From Siccirubricoccus phaeus (GTDB lineage: Bacteria > Pseudomonadota > Alphaproteobacteria > Acetobacterales > Acetobacteraceae): a DNA stretch of 64,000 nt. The position numbers and the translations under genes were made by a program. The stretch covers positions 62,001-126,000 of the forward strand of contig NZ_SRXO01000007.1 of the NCBI RefSeq assembly GCF_008360935.1. Direction: 5' to 3'. Below the pieces are notes generated by a model. The model saw only the letters and a program-made list of their open reading frames with translations. It did no database searches and was not told where the DNA came from. Below, piece by piece: positions 32,081 to 41,250 of the stretch (positions are counted from its first letter, which is position 1; each line of letters begins with the position of its first letter).

Positions 32081-34399
32081 ATGCGATTCTTCCGGAATTT
32101 GAGTGTCGGCAAGAAACTCGCCGCCAGCGTGCTGGTGGCTGTCCTGCTGCTGTCGGCGCTGGTCGGGATCGTGTCGATCAAGCTCGATCAGGCGGCGGGC
32201 CAGCTCGAGGTCGAGCGCGGGGCGAAATCCGCGCAGCTCAACGCGCAGGTCGCGGGCGGGCTGTCGCTGCGCATCGCCTGGGAGATCCAGCAGATCCTGA
32301 TGGCGCAGACCGAGGCGGCGATCGCCCCGCTGCGGCAATCGGTGAATGAGGAGCTCGGCGTACTGGGGCAGCGGCTGCAGGCGACGGTGGCGGCCTCGCG
32401 CGCCGAGGCGGTGATCGCCCGGCTGAACGAGGCGCGCGAGGCGCTGTCCGTCTATGACGGCGCGCTGAACCAGCTCATCGAATTGCGCCTGGCGCTGATC
32501 GCCCAGCGCGACAGCACCTTCTTCCCGCGCTCGAATGATTACGATCAGGCCTTCGAGGCGGTGACCAGCATGCTGGAGATCGACGTGCCGGCCGAGGCGC
32601 GGGACGAGGCGCGGCAGCGCCTGCTCACCTTCCACGCGGCGGTGAACGAGGTCCGGCTCGGCAGCCAGCGCTACCTGGCGACGACGGAGGAAGGGCAGGC
32701 GCGGCGGGTGCGGCGGGCGGCGGCGCAGCTCCGGGTGCATCAGCGCGCGCTCGGCTCCATCCCCGTGGCGAATACCGCGGCGGGCGACCTGCGGCGGCTG
32801 ATCGAGGTGGCGAACGCCATCGCCGCCGCCGCGCTGGAGGTGGTGCAGCTTTCCGAGCGCGGCGAGAAGACGCGGGTGGAGGAGGCGGTGCCGGCGCGCG
32901 ACCGGCTGGAGACGCTGCTGGAGGAAGCGGGCGCGCTGCTGCAGCGGGACGCCGCGGCCAGCGCCACGGCCAGCGCCGCCGCGACCGGGGAGGTGCAGCA
33001 GGCGGTGTTCGGCTTCGGCCTCGCCGTCGCCGCCATGCTGGTGCTGTCCGGCTGGCTCTCGGCGCGGGCCATCGGCACGCCGCTGCGGCGGATGGTGGGG
33101 GTGCTGCGCACCATCGCCGGCGGCAATGCCGCGGTGACGGTGCCGGACCGCGACCGGCGCGACGAGATCGGCAATATCGCCACGGCGCTGGAGGAGCTGC
33201 GCGGCACGGTGCAGCGCGCCTTCGCCCAGCAGCAGATGCTGGAGCAGCTCCCCATCGCGCTGCTGACTGCCGACCCGCAGCAGGAATTCCGCATCGGCTA
33301 CCTCAACCCGCATGCGAAGCAGCTTCTCGGCCAGGTGGAGGGCGCGCTGGCGGTGCCGGCCGAGCAGGTGGTGGGCCAGGGGCTGGAGGCGCTGGGCCCC
33401 GAGCTGGCGCGGCAGCGGGAGAGGCTGGCGGAGCCCGACAGCCTGCCGCATCGCAGCCGCGTCGCGCTGGCCGAGGAGGTGATCGACCTGACCGCGACGG
33501 CGATCCGCGACGCCGATGGCAGCTATGCCAGCGCCATGCTGGTGCTGACGCCGGTGACCGGCCAGGTGCGCATGGCGGCGAATTTCGAGAGCGATATCGG
33601 CGGGGTGGTGGAGGCCGTGGCCGCCGCCGCCTCCCAGGTGCACGAGGCGGCGGAGGCGATGTCCTCGGCCGCCATGACCTCCGGCCAGGAGGCGGATTCG
33701 GTGGCCTCCGCCGGCACCCGCGCCGGCGCCGACGTGCAGGCGGTGGCGGCGAGCGCCGAGGAGCTGGCGGCCTCGGTCGCCGAGATCACCCGCCAGGTGG
33801 CGGATGGCGCCCAGGTGGCGCGCGCCGCGGCGGAGGAAGCCAAGGCGACCGACGCCACGGTGCAGGGCCTGGCCCAGGCGGCGCAGCGGATCGGCGATGT
33901 GGTGCGCCTCATCGGCGACATCGCCGGCCAGACCAACCTTCTCGCACTGAATGCGACTATCGAGGCGGCGCGGGCCGGCGAGGCCGGCAAGGGCTTCGCC
34001 GTGGTGGCGAGCGAGGTGAAGGCGCTGGCCGGCCAGACCGCCAAGGCGACGGAGGAGATCAGCCAGCAGATCGGCGCCATCCAGGGCGCCACCGGCAATG
34101 CGGTGACGGCGCTGCGCAGCATCGGCGCCACCATCGAGCGGATGAACGAGGTGACCAACGCCATCGCCGCGGCGGTGGAGGAGCAGGGCAGCGCGACGCG
34201 GGAGATCGCCCGCAGCGCCGCCCAGGTGGCCGAGGGCACCTCCGCCGTGGTGAAGAGCATCCAGGACGTGCAGCGCGCCTCGGTGCAGACCGGGGAGGCG
34301 GCGACCTCCCTGCTCGGCGCGGCGGACGGGCTTTCCGGCCATGCCGGCACGCTGCGCACCCGCTCGGAGGAATTCCTCGCCGGGCTCCGGGTGGCCTGA
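32081..34399 (+). CDS. methyl-accepting chemotaxis protein
   Basis: The 772-residue chemoreceptor has a membrane helix at residues about 12-32, a periplasmic helical sensor domain (about 33-305), a second membrane helix (about 309-328, [19 protein letters not shown]), a HAMP domain ([18 protein letters not shown] to about 380), a PAS-like insert (about 388-480, [20 protein letters not shown]) and the cytoplasmic signalling domain. The hairpin tip reads [20 protein letters not shown] at about residue 622. It should pass ligand signals to CheW/CheA. AGGAGG lies 11 bases before the ATG. No che genes are adjacent. Confidence 0.93.
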   Translation: MRFFRNLSVGKKLAASVLVAVLLLSALVGIVSIKLDQAAGQLEVERGAKSAQLNAQVAGGLSLRIAWEIQQILMAQTEAAIAPLRQSVNEELGVLGQRLQATVAASRAEAVIARLNEAREALSVYDGALNQLIELRLALIAQRDSTFFPRSNDYDQAFEAVTSMLEIDVPAEARDEARQRLLTFHAAVNEVRLGSQRYLATTEEGQARRVRRAAAQLRVHQRALGSIPVANTAAGDLRRLIEVANAIAAAALEVVQLSERGEKTRVEEAVPARDRLETLLEEAGALLQRDAAASATASAAATGEVQQAVFGFGLAVAAMLVLSGWLSARAIGTPLRRMVGVLRTIAGGNAAVTVPDRDRRDEIGNIATALEELRGTVQRAFAQQQMLEQLPIALLTADPQQEFRIGYLNPHAKQLLGQVEGALAVPAEQVVGQGLEALGPELARQRERLAEPDSLPHRSRVALAEEVIDLTATAIRDADGSYASAMLVLTPVTGQVRMAANFESDIGGVVEAVAAAASQVHEAAEAMSSAAMTSGQEADSVASAGTRAGADVQAVAASAEELAASVAEITRQVADGAQVARAAAEEAKATDATVQGLAQAAQRIGDVVRLIGDIAGQTNLLALNATIEAARAGEAGKGFAVVASEVKALAGQTAKATEEISQQIGAIQGATGNAVTALRSIGATIERMNEVTNAIAAAVEEQGSATREIARSAAQVAEGTSAVVKSIQDVQRASVQTGEAATSLLGAADGLSGHAGTLRTRSEEFLAGLRVA

Positions 34400-34652
34400 T
34401 CCTCCGGCGGCTTCGGCCGGGTCCGCGCCCTGCCTTGCGCGCCGGCCCGGCAGCGGCCGGCGCGCCGCGTTTCCGGCCTGCCGCAAGTGCAGGCAGGCCG
34501 TGCCTTCGCCGCTGGCAGCCCGCGCCGGCGGCTTTCGACATTGCGGCCCACGCGGCCTGCGCGGCACGGCTTTTTCGCTGCAGCGCGGAATACCCCTTCC
34601 CAGCAGCCGGCCATCGCGTTGGAGTGCGGCCGCCGGGAGAAGGATGCGGAGG

Positions 34653-36227
34653 ATGACGAAGCGGGGCTTCCTGTTGGGGCTGGCGATGCTGGCCGGCGCC
34701 GCCGCGCCTGATGCCGTGGCGCAGCAGCCGCAGGCGCCGCTGCGCCTGGTGATGAACAATGAGCTGCAGGTGCTCGACCCCGTCGTCACCCCCTCCGTCG
34801 TCACCCGTGCCTTCGCCTCCATGGTGTGGGACACGCTGGCGGCGCCGGACAGCCAGGGCGTGATGCGGCCGCAGATGCTGCAAGGCTGGGAGGTGAGCGC
34901 CGATCGCCTGACCTGGAGCTTCACCCTGCGCCCCGGCCTCGAATGGTCGGACGGCGCACCGGTGACGGCGGAGGATTGCCTCGCCTCGATCCGCCGCTGG
35001 GGCGCGCGGGACGGGCTCGGCCGGCAGCTCCTCGCCGCGACCTCTGCCATGGAGGCGACGGGGACGAACAGCTTCGTGCTGCGGCTGAACCGCCCCTTCG
35101 CGCTGGTGATGGAGGCGCTGGGCAAGACCGCGACGCTGGTGCCCTACATGATGCCGGCGCGCCTCGCCGCCACGCCGCCCGGCACCCAGGTCACCGAGAT
35201 CATCGGCTCCGGCCCCTTCCTGTTCCGGCGCGAGGAATGGCGGCCCGGCGACCGCGTGGTCTTCGCCCGCAATCCGCGCTACCGGCCGCGGCCGGAGCCG
35301 GCGGACGGGCTGGCCGGCGGCAAGGTGGTGCATTTCGAGCGCGCCGAATTCGTCAGCATTCCCGACCACTCCACCAAGGTCTCGGCGCTGCTGCAGGGCG
35401 AGATCGACTATATCGAGCGGGCGCCGCTCGACTTCATCGAATCGCTCCGGCGCGACCGTCGCGTGGTGGTGACGAAAGGGCTCGGCGCCTCGGAGATCTT
35501 CGGCGCGCTGACGCTGAACCAGGCGCAGCCGCCCTTCAACGACGTGCGCATGCGCCGGGCGCTGCAATACGCCATCCAGCAGCCGGATGTGGTGGCGGCC
35601 ACCGGCCTGCCGGACGACATGGTGCATCAGCGCTGCTTCACCATCTACATGTGCGACACGCCCTATGCGAGCGATGCCGGCACCGGGCCCCTGCGCGACG
35701 CCAGCCCCGAGCGCGCCCGCGCCCTGCTGCGCGAGGCCGGCTACAACAACGAGCCGATCGTGGTGCTGCATGCGCGGGATTCCGCGCTGATCGACCCCAT
35801 CGCCTTGGTCGCGGTGGACCAGATGCGGCGCATCGGGCTGAATATCGACCTGCAGACGACGGATTGGAGCACGGTGGCGCAGCGCCGCACCAGCCGCACC
35901 GGCTGGCATGTGGTGCCGCTGGTGTGGAACGGCTTCGACATGCCGGAGCCGATGGTGAACCCGGCGCTGGTCTATAATTGCGCCAATGTCTATCCCGGCT
36001 GGTGGTGCGACGAACGCCAGGTGCCGCTGCTGCGCGCCTATTCCGAGGAGCCGGATCCGGCGAAGCGCCGGGCGCTGGCGGCGCAGCTCCAGGCCCTGGC
36101 GCATGAGAATGTCAACGTCGTGCCGCTCGGCCAATTCGCCAGCCCGGCGGTGTACCGGGCGGAGCTGAAGGGGGTGATCGATGCGGGCTACCCGGTGCTG
36201 TGGAACATCCGGCGGGAGGGGCGGTAG
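34653..36227 (+). CDS. ABC transporter substrate-binding protein, family 5
   Basis: The 524-residue protein starts MTKRGFLLGLAMLAGAAAPD, a signal peptide cleaved near AVAQQP. Family 5 signs are LRLVMNNELQVLDPVVTPSV, TWSFTLRPGLEWSDGAPVTA, ETDYIERAP-like DYIERAPLDF, and ALTLNQAQPPFNDVRMRRAL. A GGAGAAGG site lies at proper distance from the ATG at 34653; an ATG nine bases upstream would sit directly on that site. No permease or ATPase genes follow, so it is an orphan binding protein for a peptide-like ligand. A strong hairpin ends the unit at 36366-36392. Confidence 0.88.
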   Translation: MTKRGFLLGLAMLAGAAAPDAVAQQPQAPLRLVMNNELQVLDPVVTPSVVTRAFASMVWDTLAAPDSQGVMRPQMLQGWEVSADRLTWSFTLRPGLEWSDGAPVTAEDCLASIRRWGARDGLGRQLLAATSAMEATGTNSFVLRLNRPFALVMEALGKTATLVPYMMPARLAATPPGTQVTEIIGSGPFLFRREEWRPGDRVVFARNPRYRPRPEPADGLAGGKVVHFERAEFVSIPDHSTKVSALLQGEIDYIERAPLDFIESLRRDRRVVVTKGLGASEIFGALTLNQAQPPFNDVRMRRALQYAIQQPDVVAATGLPDDMVHQRCFTIYMCDTPYASDAGTGPLRDASPERARALLREAGYNNEPIVVLHARDSALIDPIALVAVDQMRRIGLNIDLQTTDWSTVAQRRTSRTGWHVVPLVWNGFDMPEPMVNPALVYNCANVYPGWWCDERQVPLLRAYSEEPDPAKRRALAAQLQALAHENVNVVPLGQFASPAVYRAELKGVIDAGYPVLWNIRREGR

Positions 36228-36239
36228 TCGGGCGGCGCG

Positions 36240-36392
36240 GTGGACGCAGTGCGTCCGATCCCGCCAAAGACCGAGTGGCCTTTGGAAGCCGTGAGTTCCA
36301 GGCGCGACGGTCGAGACGCCGACCTCAAGGATTCAAACGGCCTTTGGCCCTTTGCGGGTAGGAGTTTGAGGGAGGGCGGAGCCCTCCCTCAA
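36240..36392. repeat. gene-end repeat with terminator hairpin (GACGGTCGAGACGCC family), copy 1
   Basis: The stretch contains GACGCAGTGCGTC, CGCGACGGTCGAGACGCC and a final 12-bp perfect inverted repeat TTGAGGGAGGGC, loop GGA, GCCCTCCCTCAA (36366-36392). Related blocks follow genes at 42551 and 59099 and, more loosely, at 60518. Here it lies between two converging genes and probably acts as a two-way terminator. Confidence 0.6.
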
Positions 36393-36399
36393 TCCGGCC

Positions 36400-37743
36400 T
36401 CAAAGCACCCAGTCATCCGCCAGCGCGGTCACGTCGCCCGCCAGCAGGATGACCATCTCCGCCCCTGCGCCGCCGGTGGCGAAGGATGCGGTGGTGATGT
36501 CGGTCGCCGCGTCATAGGCCAGGGTGAACTCCCCCGCCGCGCCGGTGAAGTCGGCCACCTGGCGGAAGGCCTGGTCCCCCGCCAGCGCGCCGTCGGCATC
36601 GATGGCCGAGATGTCGATCCGGTCGCCGGCATAGAAATCTAGGATGTGGTCCGGCGCCGCCGCCGTGCTGTCGGTCAGGGCGCTGAACAGGAACACATCG
36701 TCCCCCCAGCCGCCGATCATCGTGTCGGCGCCGCCGCCGCCCGCCAGCGTATCGCTGCCGCCGGCACCGGAGAGGTAGTCGTCGCCCGCGCCGCCGGAGA
36801 AGGCGTTGGCAAGGTCATTGCCGGTGATCTCGTCGCCGAACCGCGTGCCGATCACGTGCTCGATGGAGAGCAGCGTATCGGCCGCGGCGCCGTGCACCGC
36901 GATGCCGGCCATGCCGGGGTCGCCCAGCGTGGTGGCGAGGCGGATATTGGCGCCGCTGTAATCGGCGAGATCCTGGCCATCGCCGCCATCCAGCGTGTCG
37001 CGCTCGCTGGGGTCCGCGCCGGCATTGCCATTGCCGCCGACCAGCGTGTCGTCGCCCTCGCCGCCGCGCATCAGGTCGGCGCCGCCGAGCCCGTCGAGAC
37101 GGTCATCGCCGCCGAAGCCATCGATGGTATCGTTGCGCAGGAAGGTGGAGGCGCGGTAGCCGACCCGGCCGAAGCCGTAGAGGGTTTCGCTCTCCTCGCT
37201 GCCGGTGATGGGGAAGGCATTGTCCAGGGAGAGGTCGATGACTGTCCCGTCGGCGAACACCGCCTCATGCAGGAAGAAGGTCTGGCCGACCTGGGTCTGG
37301 TCCAAGCTGCCGCTGATATTCGCGACGATGGCGTTGTAGGAGGCGGTGGAGTCGCCCTCCATGTCGAAGACCACTGTCTCGGTGAAGCCGGAGCTGGTGT
37401 CGCTGACCACCGTGCCGTCCTGCTGGATCAGCTCCACCAGGCCCGGGGTCACCTCGCCATGCCAAGCGGCGCCGCGGCCGGTCGTGTAGTCGTCGATGGC
37501 GAAGGTCTCGCCATTGATGCGGATGAGCAGGTCGGTGCTGGGAGCCGGGCCACCCCCGCTTACCACGACATCTTCCCTCGCCGCGTCGATATACAGCGTT
37601 TCCGGATAGGATATCGCGGTGATCGTGGTTCTGATGGTGTCCTCGTCCACCTGGACACTGGAGAAATCGGTAATCAACCAGCGTGGTGCCAATTCGTGGC
37701 CATATTCTTCTGGTAGGAACCAGTTCTCGACAGGACCAAACAT
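36400..37743 (-). CDS. RTX (haemolysin-type calcium-binding repeat) protein
   Basis: The 447-residue protein has no N-terminal signal peptide (MFGPVENWFLPEEYGHEL). Residues about 200-350 hold glycine- and aspartate-rich nonapeptide repeats such as GFGGDDRLDGLGGADLMRGG, DTLDGGDGQDLADYSG and DYLSGAGGSDTLAGGGGADT, which fold as calcium-binding parallel beta rolls. The C-terminal 90 residues (DHILDFYAGDRIDISAID and the final ALADDWVL) match the uncleaved secretion signal of type I exported proteins. No T1SS genes are in the window. The N-terminal 200 residues match nothing I recognise. It converges on the family 5 binding-protein gene. Confidence 0.85.
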   Translation of the reverse strand: MFGPVENWFLPEEYGHELAPRWLITDFSSVQVDEDTIRTTITAISYPETLYIDAAREDVVVSGGGPAPSTDLLIRINGETFAIDDYTTGRGAAWHGEVTPGLVELIQQDGTVVSDTSSGFTETVVFDMEGDSTASYNAIVANISGSLDQTQVGQTFFLHEAVFADGTVIDLSLDNAFPITGSEESETLYGFGRVGYRASTFLRNDTIDGFGGDDRLDGLGGADLMRGGEGDDTLVGGNGNAGADPSERDTLDGGDGQDLADYSGANIRLATTLGDPGMAGIAVHGAAADTLLSIEHVIGTRFGDEITGNDLANAFSGGAGDDYLSGAGGSDTLAGGGGADTMIGGWGDDVFLFSALTDSTAAAPDHILDFYAGDRIDISAIDADGALAGDQAFRQVADFTGAAGEFTLAYDAATDITTASFATGGAGAEMVILLAGDVTALADDWVL

Positions 37744-38149
37744 TCCCTACCCCCGAATTAATAGCCTCTGTTAAGGCGGCGCTACAGTCAGCACGATTCC
37801 TTCTCGCCCGTGCATGGCGAGGGAGGCCGTGTCTTACTTGCCGTGCGTGCCGTCGAGGGGAAGCAGTAACGGAATATCGTATTCCGCTATACCGCAATTA
37901 TATCTCAGCCCTATCACAAAAACAGTACCAACTGACGATAGAATATCTCAGGCAAAAAACGCTCATCACTGTAATGGGTGGGCGCCGGGGCAGACCTTAC
38001 CGGGCCGTGCCGCCTGGCGCTGCCGGGCCCCGGCAACCCGCCAATCCCCGCATCGGGCGGCTCCGCCCCGGTCGTGTGCCGCCCGGGCGGCGGCGGCGCG
38101 ACTGCGGCATGCGCGGCCGGCCCGCACCGGCCCGGCGGCCGGCCTGCTT
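37744..38149. other. relatively AT-rich intergenic region with a palindrome upstream of the RTX gene
   Basis: No gene is supported in these 406 bases. The half nearest the RTX gene has distinctly lower GC than its surroundings. CGGAATATCGTATTCCG (37870-37886) is a 17-base inverted repeat with 7-bp arms, about 130 bases upstream of the RTX start, and could be an operator. The right half is GC-rich and lies downstream of the Bug receptor gene. Confidence 0.4.
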
Positions 38150-39139
38150 CTATTCCAGCCGGATCTCGGCCGTCCGGATGGTCCGGCCCAGCTCCTCGAT
38201 CTCCTTGCGCGCCACCGCATCCATCTCCGCCAAGGTGAGGGCGCGCAGCACCACCCCGCCCTCCTGGGCGCGGCGCTGCAGATCCGGGTCCCGCGTCGCT
38301 TCCCGCATCGCCGCATTCAGCCTTTCCAGCACCGGGCGCGGCGTGGCGGCGGGGGCGAAGACCGCGAACCAGGCATCCACGGTGAAGCCCGGCAGCCCCG
38401 CCTCCGCCGTGGTCGGCACCCCCGGCAGCGCCGGGATGCGGGCATCGCTGGCAATCGCCAGCGCCCGCACCTGCCCGCCCTGGATCAGCCCGATGGCGGA
38501 GGAGGGCGTCGTGACGAACAGCTCGATCCGCCCGCCCGCCACGTCCTGCAGGGCCGGCGCCGCGCCGCGATAGGGCACATGCACCATCGGCACGCCGATG
38601 GCCCGGGCGAACAGCACCCCGCCGATATGCTGGATGGAGCCATTGCCGGAGGAGGCGAAGTTCAACTGCCCCGGCCGCGCCTTGGCATAGGCGATCAGCT
38701 CCTGCAGGGTCTGCACCGGCAGGCTGGCCGGCACCAGGATGGCGTGCGGCGCGACGGTCGCCATGCCCACCGGCGCCAGGTCCCGCACCGGATCCCAGGG
38801 CAGGTTGGGGATCATCGCCGGGTTGCCGGCGTGGTAGCCGGAATACTGCATCAGCAGGGTCAGCCCGTCCGGCGCCGCCCGCACCACCGCCTGGATGGCG
38901 ATGTTGCCATTGGCGCCCGGCTTGTTCTCGATCACCACGGGCTGGCCGAGCAACGCCCCCAGCCGGTCCTGGAACAGCCGCGCCGCGAAATCCGTGCCGC
39001 CGCCCGGCGGGTTCGGCACCACCAGGGTGACGGGCCGTCCGGAAGGGGCCTGGGAGGGGGCCTGGGCCAGGGCGGGGCCACCACGGGCCAGCAGGGCCAG
39101 CGCGGCGGCAAGGGCGGGGCGGCGGGCGAGGCGGGGCAT
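38150..39139 (-). CDS. Bug-type tripartite tricarboxylate transporter receptor
   Basis: The 329-residue protein has a signal peptide (MPRLARRPALAAALALLARG, cleavage near ALAQAP) followed by VTLVVPNPPGGGTDFAARLF. Other Bug signatures are VIENKPGANGNIAIQAV, LPWDPVRDLAPVGMA, LNFASSGNGSIQHIGGVLF and VPYRGAAPALQDVAGG. The start at 39139 places the signal correctly; the longer open frame upstream is discarded. It binds a small carboxylate-like molecule in the periplasm. It is divergent from the FHA-phosphatase gene and has no transporter partner nearby. Confidence 0.9.
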   Translation of the reverse strand: MPRLARRPALAAALALLARGGPALAQAPSQAPSGRPVTLVVPNPPGGGTDFAARLFQDRLGALLGQPVVIENKPGANGNIAIQAVVRAAPDGLTLLMQYSGYHAGNPAMIPNLPWDPVRDLAPVGMATVAPHAILVPASLPVQTLQELIAYAKARPGQLNFASSGNGSIQHIGGVLFARAIGVPMVHVPYRGAAPALQDVAGGRIELFVTTPSSAIGLIQGGQVRALAIASDARIPALPGVPTTAEAGLPGFTVDAWFAVFAPAATPRPVLERLNAAMREATRDPDLQRRAQEGGVVLRALTLAEMDAVARKEIEELGRTIRTAEIRLE

Positions 39140-39257
39140 GCGGCTTCCTCCGGATTTTCTTCCCCCATGCCGCCCTCCGCCCGCCACGGCAAGCGGCAGT
39201 TGTTGCGGTGCACCGCCGGAACGGGGAAAACTCCTTGCCGAAAGGCAAGGCGGAACG

Positions 39258-40355
39258 ATGCCGGTCGAGGACACCGACTCCACCCTGATGCGCCGCCCGG
39301 CCGAAGAGCTTCTGGCGGCCGAGCCCCTGGGGCATGCGCTGGTCCTGCACGCCCCGGGGGAGGCACCGCGGCGCCTGCCGCTCGGCCCCGGGGCGCTGCG
39401 CCTTGGCCGGGTGGCGGGGAATGATCTGGTGCTGCCGGCACCGGAAGTCTCCCGCAACCATGCGGTGCTGAGCCTCACCGAGGCCGGGCTGGTGCTGACC
39501 GATCTCGGCTCCACCAATGGCTGCCTGGTGGACGGGGTGCGGATCGCGGCGCCCATCGCGCTCAGCCCCGGGGCGCGTATCGGCATCGGGCCCTTCCGGC
39601 TGGACTACCAGCGCGGCCCGCGGGCGGAGATGGACCGCGCCGCCGCAGAGGCCCGCGACCTGGACCGCGCCCGGCGCTACCTCCAGGCCCTGCTGCCGCC
39701 GCCGATCGAATCCGGCCCGGTGCAGGCTGCCTGGCGCTTCCTGCCCTCCGCCAGCCTGGGCGGGGATGCCTTCGGCTATCGCTGGCTGGATGCCACGCGC
39801 TTCGCCGTCCATGTCATGGATGTGGCGGGGCATGGCACGGATTCCGCCCTGCTGGCCGCCTCCGTCATGAACCTGCTGCGGGAAAGGGCGGGGCCGGACC
39901 CCGCCGCGGTGCTGGCCGGGCTGAATGCCAGCTTCCAGATGGACCAGCAGGGCGGGTTGTTCTTCACCATGTGGTATGGCGTGGCGGATCTGGCGGCGCG
40001 GCGGCTGCGCTTCGCCGCCGCCGGCCACCACCCGGCGCTGCTGGAGACCGCCGGCGGGCGGGTGGCGCTGGCGGCCAAGGCGCCGCCCATCGGCGCCGTG
40101 CCGGCCGCCACCTACCCGGTCTTCGAGGCGACCCTGCCGCCCGCCGCGCGCCTCACCCTGTGCAGCGACGGGGTGTTCGAGACCGAGCAGCCGATAGCTG
40201 GGCGGCGGGGCTTCGCCGCCCTGGCCGAATGGCTGCCGCCGCATACCACCCCCCTGGCGGCGGCGCCGGAGGCGCTGCTGGCCCGGGCGCGGGAAGCGGC
40301 GGGGCCGAGCGGCTTCGACGATGACGTCTCGATCGTCGTCCTGGACTTTCCATGA
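39258..40355 (+). CDS. FHA domain-PP2C (SpoIIE/RsbU-type) serine phosphatase
   Basis: The 365-residue protein has an FHA domain (residues about 47-110, LRLGRVAGNDLVLPAPEVSRNH then LTDLGSTNGCLVDG, with the phosphothreonine-binding R, SRNH and STNG) and a C-terminal PP2C-like domain (ASLGGDAFGYRWLD, VHVMDVAGHGTDSALLA, FFTMWYGVADL, LCSDGVFET, DDVSIVVLDF). Metal-binding aspartates are in the GGDAFG, DVAGHG, SDGV and DDDVS motifs. It would dephosphorylate the STAS protein made from the next gene in a partner-switching pathway. The ATG has AAGGCGGAA upstream. It is divergent from the Bug gene. Confidence 0.9.
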   Translation: MPVEDTDSTLMRRPAEELLAAEPLGHALVLHAPGEAPRRLPLGPGALRLGRVAGNDLVLPAPEVSRNHAVLSLTEAGLVLTDLGSTNGCLVDGVRIAAPIALSPGARIGIGPFRLDYQRGPRAEMDRAAAEARDLDRARRYLQALLPPPIESGPVQAAWRFLPSASLGGDAFGYRWLDATRFAVHVMDVAGHGTDSALLAASVMNLLRERAGPDPAAVLAGLNASFQMDQQGGLFFTMWYGVADLAARRLRFAAAGHHPALLETAGGRVALAAKAPPIGAVPAATYPVFEATLPPAARLTLCSDGVFETEQPIAGRRGFAALAEWLPPHTTPLAAAPEALLARAREAAGPSGFDDDVSIVVLDFP

Positions 40356-40406
40356 TGTTTTCATGATATTTCTTGTATCGCATCGTGCCGGACGTCGTAG
40401 CGGGTC

Positions 40407-40748
40407 ATGGAATACAAGGTGACGGCGCTGGACGGCGCCACCAACCGCGTGGCGATGAGCGGGCGGCTGGACGCGCTTGGCGCCGAGGCGATCGAGCTGG
40501 GCTTCACCGCCGCCGTCGCCAGCGTGGACCGGCATGCGCTGGTGAATCTGGCGGGGGTGGATTTCTGCTCCTCCCTCGGCCTTCGGCTGCTGATCAGCGT
40601 GGCGCGGGTGCTGCAGCGGCGGGGCCGGCTGCTGGTGCTCTATGCGGCGCAACCCGCGGTCGCGGAAGTATTTGAGACAATCGCCCTGGACCAGATGATA
40701 CCCGTCGTGGTGACGGAGGCGGAGGCGCTCGCCCGGCTGGCGGCCTGA
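40407..40748 (+). CDS. STAS-domain anti-sigma factor antagonist
   Basis: This 113-residue single-domain protein fits the SpoIIAA/RsbV family: the first strand VTALDGATNRVAMSGRLDALGA, the central NLAGVDFCSSLGLRLLI where the SS pair matches the phosphorylated serine site, and a C-terminal LYAAQPAVAEVFETIALDQMIPV. Dephosphorylated STAS proteins bind and neutralise an anti-sigma kinase. The phosphatase gene before it and the ATPase gene after it supply the other two parts of a partner switch. No sigma factor gene is adjacent. Confidence 0.87.
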   Translation: MEYKVTALDGATNRVAMSGRLDALGAEAIELGFTAAVASVDRHALVNLAGVDFCSSLGLRLLISVARVLQRRGRLLVLYAAQPAVAEVFETIALDQMIPVVVTEAEALARLAA

Positions 40749-40767
40749 AGGGCGGGCGGGCAGGCGG

Positions 40768-41202
40768 ATGACGATAGCGGGATTCGGCCGGGTGATCCGG
40801 GCCCCGGGAGACCGGGCAGGCGAGGGGGCGGTCGGCGGCGCCGCGACCCTGGCGGCGGCGAGCGCCGCGCTGGCCGCGCATCTGCGGGCGGCTGGGGCAG
40901 GGCCGCGCACCATCGCCCGGGCGGAGCTGCTGCTGGAGGAGCTGGCGCTGAACGCGCTGCGCCATGGCGGCGTGGCGGAGGTGGCCCTCACCGCGCGGCA
41001 GGAGGCGACGGGCTGGCGACTCTGCCTGGAGGATGCCGGCCCGCCCTTCGACCCCAGCCAGCCCCGTCCGGCCCTGCCAGGGGTGGGGGAGGGGAGGGGC
41101 GGGCTCGGCCTGGCCCTGGTGCAGCGCACCGCCCGGGCCTTGCACTATGCCCGGCTGCCGGAGGGGCGGAACCGGGTGGAGGTGCTGCTGCCGCCGGAAT
41201 AG
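40768..41202 (+). CDS. anti-sigma regulatory serine kinase (RsbW/SpoIIAB-like ATPase)
   Basis: The 144-residue protein has a GHKL ATPase fold: the N-box helix ELLLEELALNALRHGG, the G1 box in CLEDAGPPFDPSQP and GGLGLALVQRTA for the G2 box. This is the layout of RsbW/SpoIIAB and related switch kinases that phosphorylate STAS proteins and sequester a sigma factor. The N-terminal 25 residues are Gly-rich and unlike family members. It lies 19 bases after the STAS gene and is the third gene of the switch set, followed by an LLM monooxygenase gene 48 bases later. Confidence 0.85.
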   Translation: MTIAGFGRVIRAPGDRAGEGAVGGAATLAAASAALAAHLRAAGAGPRTIARAELLLEELALNALRHGGVAEVALTARQEATGWRLCLEDAGPPFDPSQPRPALPGVGEGRGGLGLALVQRTARALHYARLPEGRNRVEVLLPPE

Positions 41203-41250
41203 CGCTTGCATGCCCGCAACGCATATCCCCTTGGGCAAGGAGCCCCGCCC

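Noticed and set aside
32063-35125. Minus-strand frame of 1020 codons opposite the chemoreceptor
   Set aside because: The plus strand has an intact chemoreceptor with its signalling hairpin; the minus frame is Ala/Arg/His-rich without domains.
37914-41129. Minus-strand frame of 1071 codons
   Set aside because: It merges shadows of several genes in different frames and strands, including the real Bug gene, and has no coherent domain.
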